Part shown: in pieces, positions 12,502 through 24,981 of the stretch
How the letters are laid out: every line of letters starts with the position of its first letter
Numbering within the stretch: position 1 is the stretch's first letter
Assembly (NCBI GenBank): GCA_025766275.1
Contig: JAFKAC010000162.1
Location: forward strand, 38,495-102,494
DNA from: Lactarius indigo
Lineage: Eukaryota > Basidiomycota > Agaricomycetes > Russulales > Russulaceae
DNA: 64,000 bases
Direction: 5' to 3'
Notes under the pieces: generated by a model
Database searches by the model: none
Seen by the model: only the letters and a program-made list of their open reading frames with translations
What the model was told of the DNA's origin: nothing
Program-made: the position numbers and the translations under genes

Positions 12502-13414
12502 ATGTTATCTCGTCTCGCTCTCCCGACTTTTATTTTGTCTGCTGTGTTGGTGGCTATGGCGGATCCCATACCTTTAGAACCAGGCCCTGGTGACATTTCC
12601 AATGAGGGTTCAACCTGCCACATCACATGGACTCCAGATGCTTCTGGGGTCTGGAAAACGCTTAACATTGAGCTCATGACTGGTGACAACTTCAACATGG
12701 TGCACTTGACGAGTATGATCTCCTGGGACTTTCTCACGAGCGTCGTCTGACCCATTTATTTCTTTCCTCCAGCCGTTGCTACTGTAGATGGCACTGCTTC
12801 CCCCGGGACATTCGATTATCCTTGCCCCGCTGTAAGTCTCGATTCTACGTGTCCCCCCAATCAGTCATTCAATCTTTTTTCTCTCACAGGTCACTCTTCA
12901 CTCGGCCGTTTACTTCTACCAGTTCACATCACCTGCTGCGCCGAACCGCACGTGGACCGGCCGGTTTGCCATCGCAGACTCGACTGGCACGACCGTTCCC
13001 CCACCAAATTCAGTCCAGCCCAACGGGCAACAGATTCCCTGGGGAACGGGCGCGCTCGCCGACCCGTCTAAGGCCGTTCCGGCTCCGTCATACCTCACTG
13101 GTGCCAGCAACAGCACGGGCCCGGCCTCGTCGACATCTGGCACCGGCGTGACTTCCCCCATCGTCCCTTCCACCACGGGACTGTCGACCTCCATCACGAC
13201 CGGGTTCAGCACTACGTCTTCGACCCTATCGACATCTAAGCTGTCCAGCTCCTCATCTGACTCCCCTGCTGCCTCAAGTAGCACGAGCAGTCCGTCAACG
13301 TCGACTAACAACAACTCGGCCGGCGGGCTCGTCGTCGGCGCGGCGTCTACGCGTGCGACACAGGCCGGTGTTGCCCTTGCGGTCATCGCGGCTACGTTCA
13401 CTTTCATATTCTGA
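12502..13414 (+). CDS. Secreted Ser/Thr-rich GPI-anchored protein with Kre9/Knh1-like domain
   Basis: Probable cell-wall or plasma-membrane protein. Exons 12502-12712, 12773-12831 and 12890-13414 give 264 residues. Residues 1-20 form a signal peptide (MLSRLALPTFILSAVLVAMA). Residues ~22-125 follow the Kre9/Knh1 beta-sandwich pattern, with EPGPG, CHITW, a later PGTFDYPC and YFYQFTSP. Residues ~160-240 are a Ser/Thr-rich, probably O-glycosylated stalk (runs such as SSSSSDSPAASSS). The C-terminus has small residues, then a hydrophobic tail ending AVIAATFTFIF, typical of a GPI signal. Kre9/Knh1 proteins act in beta-1,6-glucan assembly in yeast. In basidiomycetes the family is large and mostly uncharacterised, so the exact role is open. 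Confidence 0.82.
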
Positions 13415-13861
13415 ACAGACATGTCCTTGTTGTATGCGGGGTGCTTTTCGTCGAACGACTGGCTCGCGCCCCTTGTGAAGACAAATGCTCCGTCATGGAC
13501 CTTGCATCATACATTACATCTCCCCTTCATAGTTCGGGTCGGCTGGAGATAATTTTCAATACCCCCCGTTTTTTTCTGTTAGGATATTCGGATATCTGCT
13601 TCTATTTTGTTCGGGCATGAGGTCGTATTCATTGGTATAATGTTTAGCAGTGCTTGCATGCATGATCGAATACTTCCCTACACAGTGTTCTACACCGATG
13701 GAATCCCTGATAATGACTTGAAGTATGGAGTTCTTTGTGGACTAAAGGAGCAAAAATGAGGACGCGTCAGTCTCGGACATTGGCAGGCAAGACACGAGCG
13801 CTGGGTGAGTCAGCCGCGCGTTTCCTTGTATGTAGTATCATAGTCACTCGTAGAGCTCATC
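13415..13861. other. Intergenic: 3' UTR and promoter, nothing else seen
   Basis: Same-strand spacer between the Kre9/Knh1-like stop and the co-chaperone start. The first part is T-rich and probably carries the 3' UTR; the last ~120 bases should carry the next promoter. No open frame is of interest. Confidence 0.4.
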
Positions 13862-15925
13862 ATGTCGCTCGACGACACTCCAACCTCCGCTGCAGAGTTA
13901 ACAATCGATGCAGAACTGTCTACCGGCCCCCATACAACACCAGCAGATTCACCGCCACCGCAAGCGGAGGACCTCCCAGAAGGAGAGAACGAGGCGCCTG
14001 CGCCACCCAATTCGCAGCCCATTCTCGAGCCTGACCCGGTGGCGATAGCAGCCGAGGCAGAGAAGCTCAAAGAACAGGGAAACGACACTTTCAAGGTCGG
14101 GCGCTACGGCGATGCAATCGACCTATATACCAAAGCCATCGGTACGTGTGCATAACCCCAGTCGACCCGCTCGCAGGAGCGCACGAATAGACGTGCCAAC
14201 TGATGACGTGACGATGACGATGACGATGTCAATCCCCATCACCAGACCTGGTCCCTACCGAGCCCTCCTACCTCACGAACCGCGCAGCGGCATCCATCGC
14301 CATCAAGCGTTTCCGCCCCGCACTCGCGGACTGCCTACTCGCAGCCACGCTGCAATCGACGGCGTCCACAGGCGGCGCAGCGCCGCCCAAGACGCTTCTG
14401 CGACTCGCGCGCTGTCAGCTCGCCCTCGCGCAGACTGCAGCGGCACTCTCGACGCTGCGCGCGGTGCTCGCGGTAGAGCCGGACAGCGCGCCTGCGGCGC
14501 AGATGCACGCGCGTGCGCTCGAACTCGAGGCGCATACGCGCAACCTCGTGGCGTCGCGGCAGCGCAGGGAGTGGGGTATGGCGCGTATCGCGCTCGACCG
14601 GTGTTTGCAGGCCGTCGAGGCGGAGGGGAGCGAGATTCCGACTGAGTGGCGGCAGTGGCGTGTTGAGCTCGAGCTCGCACGCGGGAACTGGGAAGGCGCG
14701 AATAGTGCTGCCAAGTGCGTTCCCTCTCATATTTATTTTCTTTCCACTTTTTTTTTTTGCTCATTCCTGCTTCTACTTTGGTTGGCGCTCTGTTTTTGTC
14801 CTTTCTTTCCTCGCCCGGCCGGATCCAGCGATGCGTTGCGGCTGCAGTCAAACTCTCCCGACGTGCTTACGCTCCGTGGGCTCGTTCTTTTCCTCTGTGG
14901 GCGACTCCCACAGGCATTGCAGCACGCTCAATCTGCGCTTCGGTACGACCCCGGTCATGAACCTGCACAACTTTTGCGCAAACGAGTGAAAGACGTGGAA
15001 CGGCTAAAGGAGGAGGGAAATCGAGCGTTCAAGCTGGGTAAGCTGCACGAGGCGCTGAGTAGGTACTCCGATGCGCTCGAGGTGGGTTCTTGGTCCACTA
15101 AATCTTCATTTTAAACCTCACGACTCTCACCAGCGAGTCGGAGAGAACGAAGATGAGGGCAAAGGTGGCCAGCTCCGTGCGACGTTGCTCTCTAACCGTG
15201 CAACTACACTCGTCAAAGTACGTCTCGCTCGACGATGGCCTCATCCGTGCATGCGTTTTTAATCTGGACATGCAGCTCTCCCGCTACGACGACGCCCTGG
15301 TCGACACCGAGGCGTCCCTGGTTATCCAGCCGGGTTCCTTCAAGGCGTTGCGCACGCGCGCGCGCATTCGGCTGCACAACGAACAGTATGACGATGCGAT
15401 CGCGGACTTCCGCTCCGCGATCGAGCAGGCCGAGTTCGAGGGCGCAGACGCCGACGTACGCGCGCTGCGTGGTGAGCTCAAGCGCGCCGAAGCGGCGCTC
15501 AGACGCAGCAAGACCAAGGACTACTACAAGATCCTCGGCGTGGCGCGCGACTGCAACGAGGCTGACATCAAAAAAGCGTACCGGCGCGAATCGCTCAAGC
15601 ACCATCCAGACAAGGTGCGTCTGGCTAACTTTTTTTTTTTTTTTGATTTCTTTTAATGCTTTGCCTTTGGCAGGGAGGTGATGAGGAAAAGTTCAAGCTG
15701 GTCGTCGAGGCTCACGCAGTGCTTTCGGACCCGCGCCGGCGTGAACGATATGATCTAGGCGAGGATGAGGACGGCATGACTGACTCGTCGTCACACATGC
15801 GTGGCGGCCCCGGCGGGATGAACCCTGCCGACTTCGCTAGTATGTTCGCGCAGTTCGGTGGCGGCGGTGGCGGCGGCGGATTCCCCTTCGGCTCGTCGAG
15901 CCCACACGGATTCCGTGGGTTCTAG
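13862..15925 (+). CDS. TPR and J-domain co-chaperone (DNAJC7/Tpr2-like)
   Basis: Cytosolic Hsp40 co-chaperone linking Hsp70 and Hsp90. Six exons (13862-14141, 14246-14714, 14829-15081, 15134-15217, 15276-15614, 15674-15925) give 558 residues. After an acidic, Pro-rich N-terminus come TPR repeats, starting [20 protein letters not shown] and resuming with [19 protein letters not shown] and [12 protein letters not shown]. The J-domain begins [20 protein letters not shown] and has the HPD motif at about residues 472-474, exactly before the last intron. That intron splits HPDK from GGDEEKF. The tail is Gly/Phe-rich ([18 protein letters not shown]). Order, length and spacing match DNAJC7. The gene converges with the UBX gene, 208 bases between stops. 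Confidence 0.9.
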
Positions 15926-16133
15926 CGTGGCTCTGGCTCGCAGCTATCTGTCCTTATACCGAGGAGAGCACAGGGGGATCTTTCTGACGAGGCTACTACA
16001 TAATAGATACCGTCCCATGCTATTGATGCTGTTTGCAATCCCTTGGAGATACACACCTGGGGATCAGTATGGTATTGTACACCATCGCCGAGTTTCAACA
16101 AAAAGTGCAATGGATAATCTACAGCATTACACC

Positions 16134-17662
16134 CTATGATGCAATCAGGACCTGTGAGGACAAACGGTTTCGTGAGTTGCAAATCGCGTAAAAAAAAAAA
16201 GGCACGACGTACGGCGGATGGTGTCAGCCCCAAATCACGAAGGGACCTGGAAAAATCTGACGCGGAAAATTGTTTCCTAAAGATATTTTTTGAGTGATCA
16301 ACGAAGAGAGCAGCACAAGTAAGGGAGGCAACGCACCGAGGAAACTGCTGGGTGAATGTGACCGTGTCGACATCTACGGTCAAAGTCTGGCCAGCAACAA
16401 ATTCCGCCACCTGACGCAACGCTGTTCGCAACGACAACCGACAATCAGGGTTCTCCCTTGGAATTAAAACGAACGACCAAAAGACCCAACTGGAATCACT
16501 GGGCAGCGTGGTGGTCAGCGGTTGTCCACCACTCGCAAGCCGGATCTGCAGGCGCGTGTCCTTGAACTCGCGCCCAGGAACTGAAGTGGTCGTAGGAGCA
16601 GCGGAAGGGGCGGAGGGGCCTGCAGCTTCTGCTGGCGGTGCCGCGCCATCGCGCAAAGCTTTCTCTTGCGCTGCCTTCTGTGCGCGGCTGCGTTTGTCGG
16701 CCTCGATCTGCGCTTTGATTGCTGCGAGGGCCTTCTTGTCGTCCTCCTTTTCTAAAGCATCGTTTCACTTAGCGACCCATGACGAAGGGGGAATGAGGAG
16801 GGAAGACGAACCGCGGCGTTTCGCCTCAAGGTCCTTTAGAATCTGCTTGTTCTTCAGATCTTCTTTGATCTGTGAGGCCTCCTAATCCACGGCATGAAGT
16901 CGTCAGCTGTTGCCTGCGAAGCGATTTGGGGAGCCCAGCGCGTACTTTTCCTGCCTTGCGTCGTATGAGCTCGTTCGCTTTCGCCTCTTTCGCCTCCTCT
17001 GCAGCCTTCTTGGCGCGCTTCTCGTTCATCTTTTCGCGCAATTCGACAAGTTTCTGTTGTTTCTCTTCCTCGGTGAGCGGCTTGATCTGCAGCACTCCGT
17101 AAAAGTGTGAGATGAGGACACCAATGCAAAGGAGAACCCGCACGCACCTCCTCAGTAGATTCTTCGAACTGATCGTGCCCGCTCTTTTCAGCGTGGAAGT
17201 TAGCGAGCGCAGTGTTCTTGAATATCTTTCCGCACTCTGAGCACTTGATGCTCTGTAAACGATGACCTTATAAACAGGAGCTTCTGATGCAACAGAAATA
17301 GTCCAGCCGCTCACCCTCGCTTCAACGCCAGCGTCAGAATCGGCCTGAGCTGCGGCTCCTGGACTGACCCCGTACACAGCGCGTAGCGCGGCTGTTTCTT
17401 CATCGTCGTCCTCATCCATCGGCACGCTTTGGGTTTGTTCAGACGACGTCGCAGCCGCCCCAGATGTAGCATCGGGTATTGGGTCATCGTTGTGTTCGAG
17501 GATGAAATCCATGGCAGGCTGCAGACCCTTATTATTTGTGGCACGCAGAGCCCCTACGCGGGTTCTTTGGCTTCATACACGCGCTGGATCATTGCCTAGA
17601 AACGTACATTCGACCCTGGCAGGGTCAAAGCCCATTGAGATGAGAACGTCTTTGTCGGACAT
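16134..17662 (-). CDS. UBA-C2H2-UBX protein (UBXN1/SAKS1-like Cdc48 adaptor)
   Basis: Probable ubiquitin-binding adaptor of the AAA ATPase Cdc48/p97. Nine exons (17608-17662, 17315-17553, 17148-17252, 16946-17086, 16812-16881, 16500-16751, 16337-16421, 16213-16276, 16134-16151) give 342 residues. Residues 1-45 are a UBA domain (LISMGFDPARVEWALRATNN). An acidic linker follows, then a C2H2 finger at 102-124 (CSECGKIF...FHAEKSGH). Next is a charged coiled coil (LTEEEKQQKLVELREKMNEK) and a C-terminal UBX domain, from TRLQIRLASGGQP through VTFTQQFPRKQFS to LGLTPSAVLIAS. The 60- and 78-nt introns in the UBX part are multiples of three without stops, so retained introns would give plausible but wrong proteins. 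The last 18-nt exon restores the normal UBX end. Confidence 0.88.
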
Positions 17663-17783
17663 GGTGGGTGAAGAAACAGATACAGGCGCTTGCTGCGGTG
17701 AGGATGACTCTCACACTTGGCTTACGCGCTCCATTGTCATCCTGAGCGTGCAACAATGACTATTTTCTTCAAACCCTGACAAT
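17663..17783. promoter_or_regulatory. Shared divergent promoter, UBX gene and RTP1
   Basis: Only 121 bases separate the two start codons, which point away from each other, so both genes must be driven from here. No factor site is identified with confidence. Confidence 0.6.
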
Positions 17784-20700
17784 ATGGAGGACCTCTCACG
17801 TTGGCTTTCTGCAGGGTCTCTACTTATACATAGCGAGAAAGGCGGCCCTGCGACAAACCTTCGAGCAGTTCTTCTTGCGCGACTGGCTCAATATCGCGCG
17901 CAGCGCGAGCTTCCTGAACATGACGATGGCGACCTCTCACTGGAACAGGCTCAGGAGGAGACAGCACAAGAGGCCTTATCGGTCGTAGAAAGCGTTCAGA
18001 GAATACTCGACCAGGATGCATCCCCGGCTCCTGCGGTTTCCGGGGAGGACACACCCGATAGAGGGCCCGCCATAGGCACGCGAGACATCTCGCAGCTCCG
18101 CACTCTCCTCTCTATCGTCTTTAAATGGGGTACCGAGCCCTTGCTTGCGCACGTACAAGTCGTGTGGCCAGCAAAAGGCCGCACTCAGACGCAGCTTGTT
18201 GATGCAAACGACGCCTCTCACTCGTATGAAAGACTCACCACTATGACACGACGGTTGCTCTTCTTGTTGTTCCCACGCGGGGTGCAGGGGACTCTCCCAC
18301 AAACGCTCATCACGTCTACGCTCTTAAATCGTCATGTCACAGATATTCTACGCCCTGCAATCGCGCTTGGGTGGGTCCCAAAGGCCATGTTTCCCGAGTC
18401 TCTCCCAGTAGTGGACGATTTCAGACCCTTGGTAATGCGCTTGATGTCAATGTACGAGTTCCATTCGACCGCACACAGACCATAGAGCTGAGTATGGTCT
18501 CTGCAGCCTACCGCCATCGCAGACCATCGCGTCTCTTGGTGCCATCATGTCGTCCTCTCCACCGCCTCCGCAACACGTCCACAAATCCTGCGCATCTTTA
18601 CTCAGCCGACAACTGATGCGCCCGGATGGCGTCCGTGGTTTGCTCGCAGCGGTATTCGGCGAGGGCGAGTCGGAGCAATCACCACTTGAGAAGCTCTTGC
18701 ACGTTTCTCTGGTACTCGGCACAGTTCCTTCGGCCGTTAGTGCTGAGGTACGTGGGCGATACTAGTCTCAGACATTTTATAATGCGGTCGTAGGACTACT
18801 TCCGTTCCGTCGTTTCATGTTTGGTCGAATTACTCAAGACGAAGGTCTCTCCTGCTTACATCCGCGCGGCGTCTTTTTCGCTCTCGCGCATGATTACGGC
18901 AGAAGGCAACACACGTTATCACTCGCTTGTATCCGGCGTGCTTCTTTCGTTGTTGCATGATCCAATTCTTCTCATTACGCCCGATTTGTCGACGTCCGAG
19001 GAAACTAAAACGCTCACACCTGTTGAGGTGATTCAAATTATTCAGACATTCCTGACAAACACAGACCCCGCTCCAAGTCTTGTTTCAACCGCCCTGTCGC
19101 CAATTGTGACATCACTATATGCACTGCTTGGGACTCTCGCACGCACGAAGACGGCAGATCCGACGCTAAGGGAGTCGGTTCGTGGTTTACTGGTCGCTTG
19201 GGGACGCATGGTCTCCACGGACGAAGCCGTCGCGATTTTATGGGCGTGCGTCAACGGTCAAGGTGGTGAATGGGTCGTCAACACCGACGGAGGTGTGACG
19301 CGTGTAGAAAAGTGCGTTCGATAACCATTACTGCTCGCGCAAAATTAATGTCCAAAACAAGACAAGAGAAAGACCCGTCTTTGGCACTCTTTACACCAGA
19401 CGATCTCAAAAAGGCCGAAGAGAGCGGCGCTCTTGGCGTCGATGCGAACTTCTTGGATCTACATCCCGACCCCGTGCACTTTGTGGCCTTCTTGAAGTCG
19501 CTGGATCGACCGGATGTCGCATCAGAAGTTTTCGTCCGGCTTCTTGAGGGCTACCGAGAGTTGAAATCAGACAGCGACGGCGATCCTCTACGGTAATCGC
19601 AACAACACCAGCTTCTGCCGCTTTTTCACGCTTATGTACCCCTTTAGAACACTGCTTTTCTTACAACTAATCGTTCAGGTTCAAACACAAATGTCAAAAG
19701 ATGGCCCATCTTCTAGCAATATCCTCAGCAAGCCTGAGCATGTCTTCTCGTTCATCAAGCATGCCTTGCAAAGTGACAGTACTATCCAAAGCCCCGAACC
19801 CAAGGCGGGTCTGAAAGAGCCTGGCGTACGCCAAGGGATGACAATGAAGGATCTTCGCATCGTTCCTACGGAAGATCATGAAGACGATTTGGATATGGGG
19901 GGTGATAGCGACGATGAGACACCTAATCAGGAGGTGGCGCAGCCCGACATTGAGATGACAGTAACTGCTCTCAATCTGCTCCTTAGTGTACTTGAAGGTA
20001 AAACTTTTCACGTTCACCAAAACATTTCGCTTATTGACATCATCAGCAAACCCGAACCTCTCTGCACAGTCGGCCCCAGTTCTCAATGAAATGTTGGAAG
20101 ACGTTGAACGACTAGCAAAGGCACCCTCCGAGCCCGTTCGCGCACTCGCCCGCGAGGGACGGATGGTGCTCACGGTCCGTCTCGCGTCTGCCTCAACGGC
20201 ACCCTCCGGTCCCGCCCAGGAGCCCGAGGAAGAGCAGATCCGGTCCACCTATCAAAGGGCACTCAAGCTCCTCCAAGACGCCTTACTCCCCGTGCGCGCA
20301 CACGGACTACTCCTCCTGCGCGAACTAGTGACAACCCGCGCAGGCACCGCCCCACACGAGGTGGTTCGCGCGCTCGAGCCTGCCATCCGCGACGTGTTCC
20401 TGCAGGCAGTCCAGGACGACGACTCGTACATATTTCTGAACGCCGTGCAGGGCCTCGCTGCGCTTGCGGACTCTTTCGGCTCTGAGGCGCTGGGCGGGCT
20501 GGTAGGAGTTTACGCTGGAGGGTTGCAGGGGGTCGGCGCGGGTGCACTCACGCAACAGGATGTTGACATGCGTCTCCGTGTTGGGGAGGCTCTCGGGCAG
20601 GTCATTCGGCGATGCGGGGAGACGCTTCCACGGTATGGTCAGTTTCCACTTTCAATCACTCGAGATTTTTGTTTCTTATAAGCGTGTATTATTTTTGGGG

Positions 20701-21244
20701 TTGGTTGGGAACAGCCGACGTTCTAGTTCCCCGGCTGTTCTCGCTTGTTCGCAGCTCGTATCTGCCCACGACTATACGCACATCCTCCCTTTCCCTCCTC
20801 GCGACATGCGCCGACACCGCCGACCTCGCCCTGCTACCCTACGCTCACGACCTTGCTAACGCGATGCTCGATCTCTTGCAAGTCGAGGGCGGCGCGTCTG
20901 CGCGCGCAGCAGACGTGAATCACCCGCCAACAGAGGCGGCGAGCATGGACACAGAGCCCACGACAGCCGACGCGAAGTTCCCGCCGTTCCGCCGTGCGTC
21001 GCTGCACTTCCTCGGTGTGCTCGTGCGCGCGTACACGCGACGCGCATTTGCCTCGTCCCCGTCCGGTGTCGGAACAGCTGCTCGCGGCAATATTCCGCTG
21101 GGCGGTGACGATTTCCCCACGAGGCGCGCGACTACGACGCTGGGGTATGTCGCAGCGACGGATACAGACGCGGTTGTACGGGTTATGGCGCGGGAGGTGG
21201 GTGAGGCCGTGCGCACGCTGGAACGCTCGCGCGTTGGCCTTTGA
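17784..21244 (+). CDS. RTP1: RNA polymerase II assembly/nuclear import factor Rtp1 (TANGO6 homologue)
   Basis: HEAT-repeat-like helical protein; yeast Rtp1 helps assemble and import RNA polymerase II, and the animal homologue is TANGO6. Exons 17784-18451, 18507-18747, 18794-19311, 19362-19592, 19648-19997, 20047-20637 and 20715-21244 give 1042 residues in one frame. The C-terminal family signature is clear: VPRLFSLVRSSYLP, TTIRTSSLSLLATCAD, LALLPYAHDLANAMLDLL, then RRASLHFLGVLVRAYTRRAF. Upstream parts include LLHVSLVLGTVPSAVSAE and VEVIQIIQTFL. Two acidic low-complexity stretches (EDHEDDLDMGGDSDDE) lie mid-protein. The model needs the acceptor at 19647 and the donor at 20638; alternatives break the frame. 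It shares a 121-bp divergent promoter with the UBX gene. Confidence 0.85.
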
Positions 21245-22800
21245 AATAAAATGAAAAAAGGCGAGCCGAAGCTATCTCTACTCTAGGCCCTTCTCTCAGC
21301 ATCATGCTAACCATACTTATACAGTCTTCTCGTTGGTTCGGATGTGATCGAGTATAGTGGTTTATAATCATGGCTAGGATGGTTGTGTTGGTTGGAAGTC
21401 CGATTGGAGTCCGAGACGAACCTTACACAGTATTCCTCCGAACTTGACTTGGTGTTGTAGTATGCTGTTGGCGCATAGCAACACATCGAACTCGCTAACT
21501 GGAACACCTAATCCTATCTACTCTTGTCGTGCACATCACAAGTTAAAATCGCGCGTGTTTGTCTATGCGTGCTACCGTTCTCGCTTTGGTTTTCAAAATG
21601 CTGGACCGGCTTCGTTGCCACCAAGGTTGTCACATTGAATCGCCTACTGAGTCACGACTGCGCTAAAAATTTTTCCCCCTCACCTCACAGTATTGGCAAT
21701 GTGTGTCAGTAGTCTATGCATTTTCTCACTACTCTCGTGCGCGTCATTCGAGCCTCCTCGCCGGTGGAAGAGGGGGCGAGTAGACCCAGCGGCGCACAAA
21801 CCGTCGCATCGCCCACTGTTACTTGGTGCACACCTGGCTCTGGCTCTTCATTTAGATCTAGATTGAGGTACTAAACAACTGCTCTCGTCGTATATCAACT
21901 TTGCAGTTACATTTCCCCCCAGGGGGTATCGACAGAGGTAAGAAATGCGATAAACGGGCGTAGATGCGGTCCAGCTTTTTGAATGTAAACCCGTGACGCA
22001 CCATGAGATCGACTATGGTGTACGAGACCCTAAGCTGGCAGTGGGGCTGTGCTTGCCGCTGCTGTAGTCCTTAATTGTACTCAAGCTATAACTTAGTGGG
22101 CATTAGCGGGGCACAAAAGTTGGATCAACGCCGATCGCCTAGTACGACGCCAGTCCCCGGCGGCTTCCCATATAGAGTAACAAAAACATAGCATTTCCGC
22201 ACTGATCGGGCTCCTATAAAATAAAACTGAGCCAAGGCGACGGGAAATCACATATCGAAGATACGTCGGCGGGGCCCACACAGAGCAAGCCGACCAATGC
22301 AGTGACAGGCAGGGCTGGTGAGAAGTGCGCGGCCTCAAAAGGGCGTTATCGTATGCCAGTGCGTGACGAACGAGTACGGCAGCATCGAGAGTCAGCGGTG
22401 CAGTTCGGTAGGATTGAATTAGGCAACTAGGTACTACAACCGATAGCTAGCTCAAAATTCTCCCCGAACCAGCTGGTCGCGCGAGGAGAATGAAAAAAAC
22501 AAAAACAAAAAAAACAATGGAGACAGTGACTGACCGCATTTGCCTGCCAAGAATTCTTTCAGCAGAAATGAACTTCCCTCCTGTAAAATACCTTTCATTT
22601 GTTCATGCAAAGTAGTGTATCCATACCTGCACTGAATCACAAAGCGCTCCTTTGTCATTCCCCATGCACATGCGAAGCATGGCTCGCTAGTTAGTAAAAT
22701 ATTAAAACAACCGTGACTGTAAGGCCCGACGCTGATCGTCAGCCAAAGGCGAATCAACTGTTCGTTAACCCAGCTCGTAGTACACACTATCGCCAAGTCT
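21245..22800. other. Spacer, nothing convincing
   Basis: Follows the RTP1 stop. Open frames are short and without domain features. A minus-strand stretch at about 22520-22690 (with YGYTTLHEQMKGILQEG) looks weakly protein-like, but no family or splice partner could be named. Confidence 0.35.
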
Positions 22801-22802
22801 TC

Positions 22803-23009
22803 TCATCGCATCTTCTCACCGAAAGTCCCATTTGAAACCAACCCAAATCTTACGACTGCTGCATGCTGCATACTGTACCGGAATAACCCGTCCCAGAGCT
22901 TCGTCATATCCTTTTTTGAAAGATTTGAAGGGGAGGAGAGTGATTGGATTGTCAGCTGCCATCTAGTTGGAGCAGCATGTGGGCGAGGCCACCAACGCTC
23001 GGATCTCAA
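22803..23009 (-). pseudogene. Possible fragment of ribosomal RNA processing protein Rrp1/Nop52
   Basis: A minus-strand open stretch contains IQSLSS and then LSKKDMTKLWDGLFRYSMQ. In Rrp1/Nop52 proteins the N-terminal domain has a similar run, with a hydrophobic S-L-S segment, then a Met-x-KLW-x-GLF core. Only this core is recognisable here. There is no start, no following domain, and the flanks have stops. I read it as a gene fragment left by a rearrangement, with low confidence since the match is about 15 residues. Confidence 0.3.
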
Positions 23010-23038
23010 AGCGTGGAAACAACCTTCAAAAAAGAGTG

Positions 23039-24981
23039 TTACTCTACCTCATCGAGTAGGCGTACCAGCTTTTTCAGTTCCTCGCAGGTCTCAGGGTCGC
23101 ACCGATGCTCGAAGGAATCCCCAAAGTCAACGACGCGTATTTCACCATCGGCGTCGCACGTGAAATGCGACGCCGCCGCCGGAAAACCAAGGCCAGATCC
23201 GTGCACTTTGCGCGCGTGTCTCGCGATGGCTCTCCTGCACGCATAACCGACAAAGCCACTGTCAGATCCGGGGAGGGGGGAGGTCGGAACGAGCGCCCGT
23301 GATTGCACGCACCTCTGTCGTGGGCTGCAGTCGCGGAAGTTCTTCAGCTTCGGACCTGTGTCCTCCAGCACGATGACATAGAACTCGCCGCGATACGTGT
23401 AGGTACCCCAGTAGCGCGGAACGGTGGTGCCCTCGATGCGCGGGACCGAGAGGAAGCGCTCGTAAGCGCATGCCTCGCGGTGCGCAGACTCGATGTGCTC
23501 GTGCAGGAAGAGCTTCGCAAGAACCTGCATCGACTGGTCCAGCGTGCTGCGCCATGCCTCGAGGCAACCCTCGTACGCGACATGCTCGCACAGCACGAGC
23601 TGGTGTTGTGGCTCGGGTAATTCGGGCGGATCCGGGAGTGTTCCGAGGGCGGGACAGTCTTTCGGGACGGGCGGGATGATGGGGGAAGAGGTATGGAGCG
23701 GGGTGGCCGACAGCCGGGGGGCCGCCTCCTGCTGCTGCAAACGCGCCCGGCGAAGAAGACGGGCAGTGGGAGAAACCCCCGCAGCCTTGTACGAGAAGGC
23801 CAGAACCTGCAGTCACTCAGCGGCTGCTTTCAGAAGGCCAGCGGCGGGTAGCCGACGCACTTGCTCTTGGGACACACTACTGCCTGGTACGACGGTCTCT
23901 GTTCCTGAGAAGTGTTTCCGTTCGGTGGTAGTGGTGCTACTCGGGAGGACAGGCCCTAGACTTTCCAATTCACAGGCCGCGGGAAAGAGGAGGGGATCCC
24001 TTAGACCTGCCAAAATCATAGCTGTAAGAAGGGCCGGCAGTGGCTTGTCCTCGAGATCTGACACGCCGGAGTCTTCAGGGTGTTCAGATGAGACCCAGTA
24101 TGCTGGAGACACTAACAGAGTGTGACCAAGTTCAAGGCGGGGGTCTGGAACAAATATGTGAAGGGGACAGAACCTCTTTCAGTGGGCGTACCGATCTCCA
24201 CAAGACGAAAAACGGTCGTGCTGAAGAGTATTGCGAATCTAACATTCGCGGCGAGCATGCGGTAGCCGATCTGGACGCAAGACCGTGTTAAATACGGAAG
24301 TGACACACAGATTCAAACGCAAACCTGAACAAGAACTGCAGGCAGACCCTCATGTGTAGAGGAAGATTGTAAAACAAGGCCAGATTGTAAGTCAGGCAGG
24401 TCGCGTATGGCCTCATGGGAATAGTCTTGTCCGACCAGGACCACGTAGTCGCCGCACACTGTAGACCAGTCATTGCGCCACGAGTTAGGCTGGCGCGGGA
24501 TGGTAAATGTAACTTTGTCGAGAACCAGATTAAATGCGAGCGTTAGACCTCGCACTGCGACGAAGGCCACCCCACCGATAGTCACGCGGACATCTGTAGT
24601 GACATCCATTCCGGAATAGCCGCGACCAGCCATCCCGATTTCCCTAGGGAGATAATCAAGGCAAGTCGCCAGATTGTCCGGTATGTCCGAAGTCCACAGT
24701 GGGGCGCCAGTGAAGGAAAAGGCACCAGGGCTGGCAAGGAAACCTGGTAGGGCACCGAGAAGTCGGTCCGGAAGCGACGGCTCTAAGCGAGCAAACCTAG
24801 GCACTAGGGTGGACTCAGGCTGCAGCACGGCGGTCCAACGAGGAGTTGAATTCAAAATAGGATCTCCGTCAATGGGCATGCGTGTGGGGATGATGTAGTC
24901 GATAAATTGGGACCAAGGTTTGGAGATGTTGCCCTCGTTCCAATTTTCGGGGGTGACAGCAGGGAGAGGGATACTGGCCAT
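23039..24981 (-). CDS. Two-module protein with degenerate kinase-like C-terminus
   Basis: Five exons (24325-24981, 24192-24270, 23861-24144, 23313-23806, 23039-23234) give 569 residues in one frame. The C-terminal ~170 residues resemble fungal kinase-like folds: EACAYERFL, VPRYWGTYTYRGEFYVIVLE DTG as hinge, ARHARKVHGSGLGFPAAASHF at the catalytic-loop position and RVVDFGDSF at the DFG position. The usual HxD catalytic Asp is absent from HGSGLG, and no Gly-rich loop or VAIK lysine is evident, so it is probably a pseudokinase. The N-terminal ~300 residues (VLDKVTFTIP, then VQIGYRMLAANVRFAILFST) form a separate domain I cannot name with confidence. Between them is a Ser/Thr/Pro-rich linker. Function unknown. 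Confidence 0.62.

Noticed and set aside
15922..16133. Extension of the UBX gene to a stop overlapping the J-domain gene
   Set aside because: A 61-nt intron (16152-16212) joins SAV to LIAS and gives the normal UBX end, so the overlap is an artefact of intron read-through.
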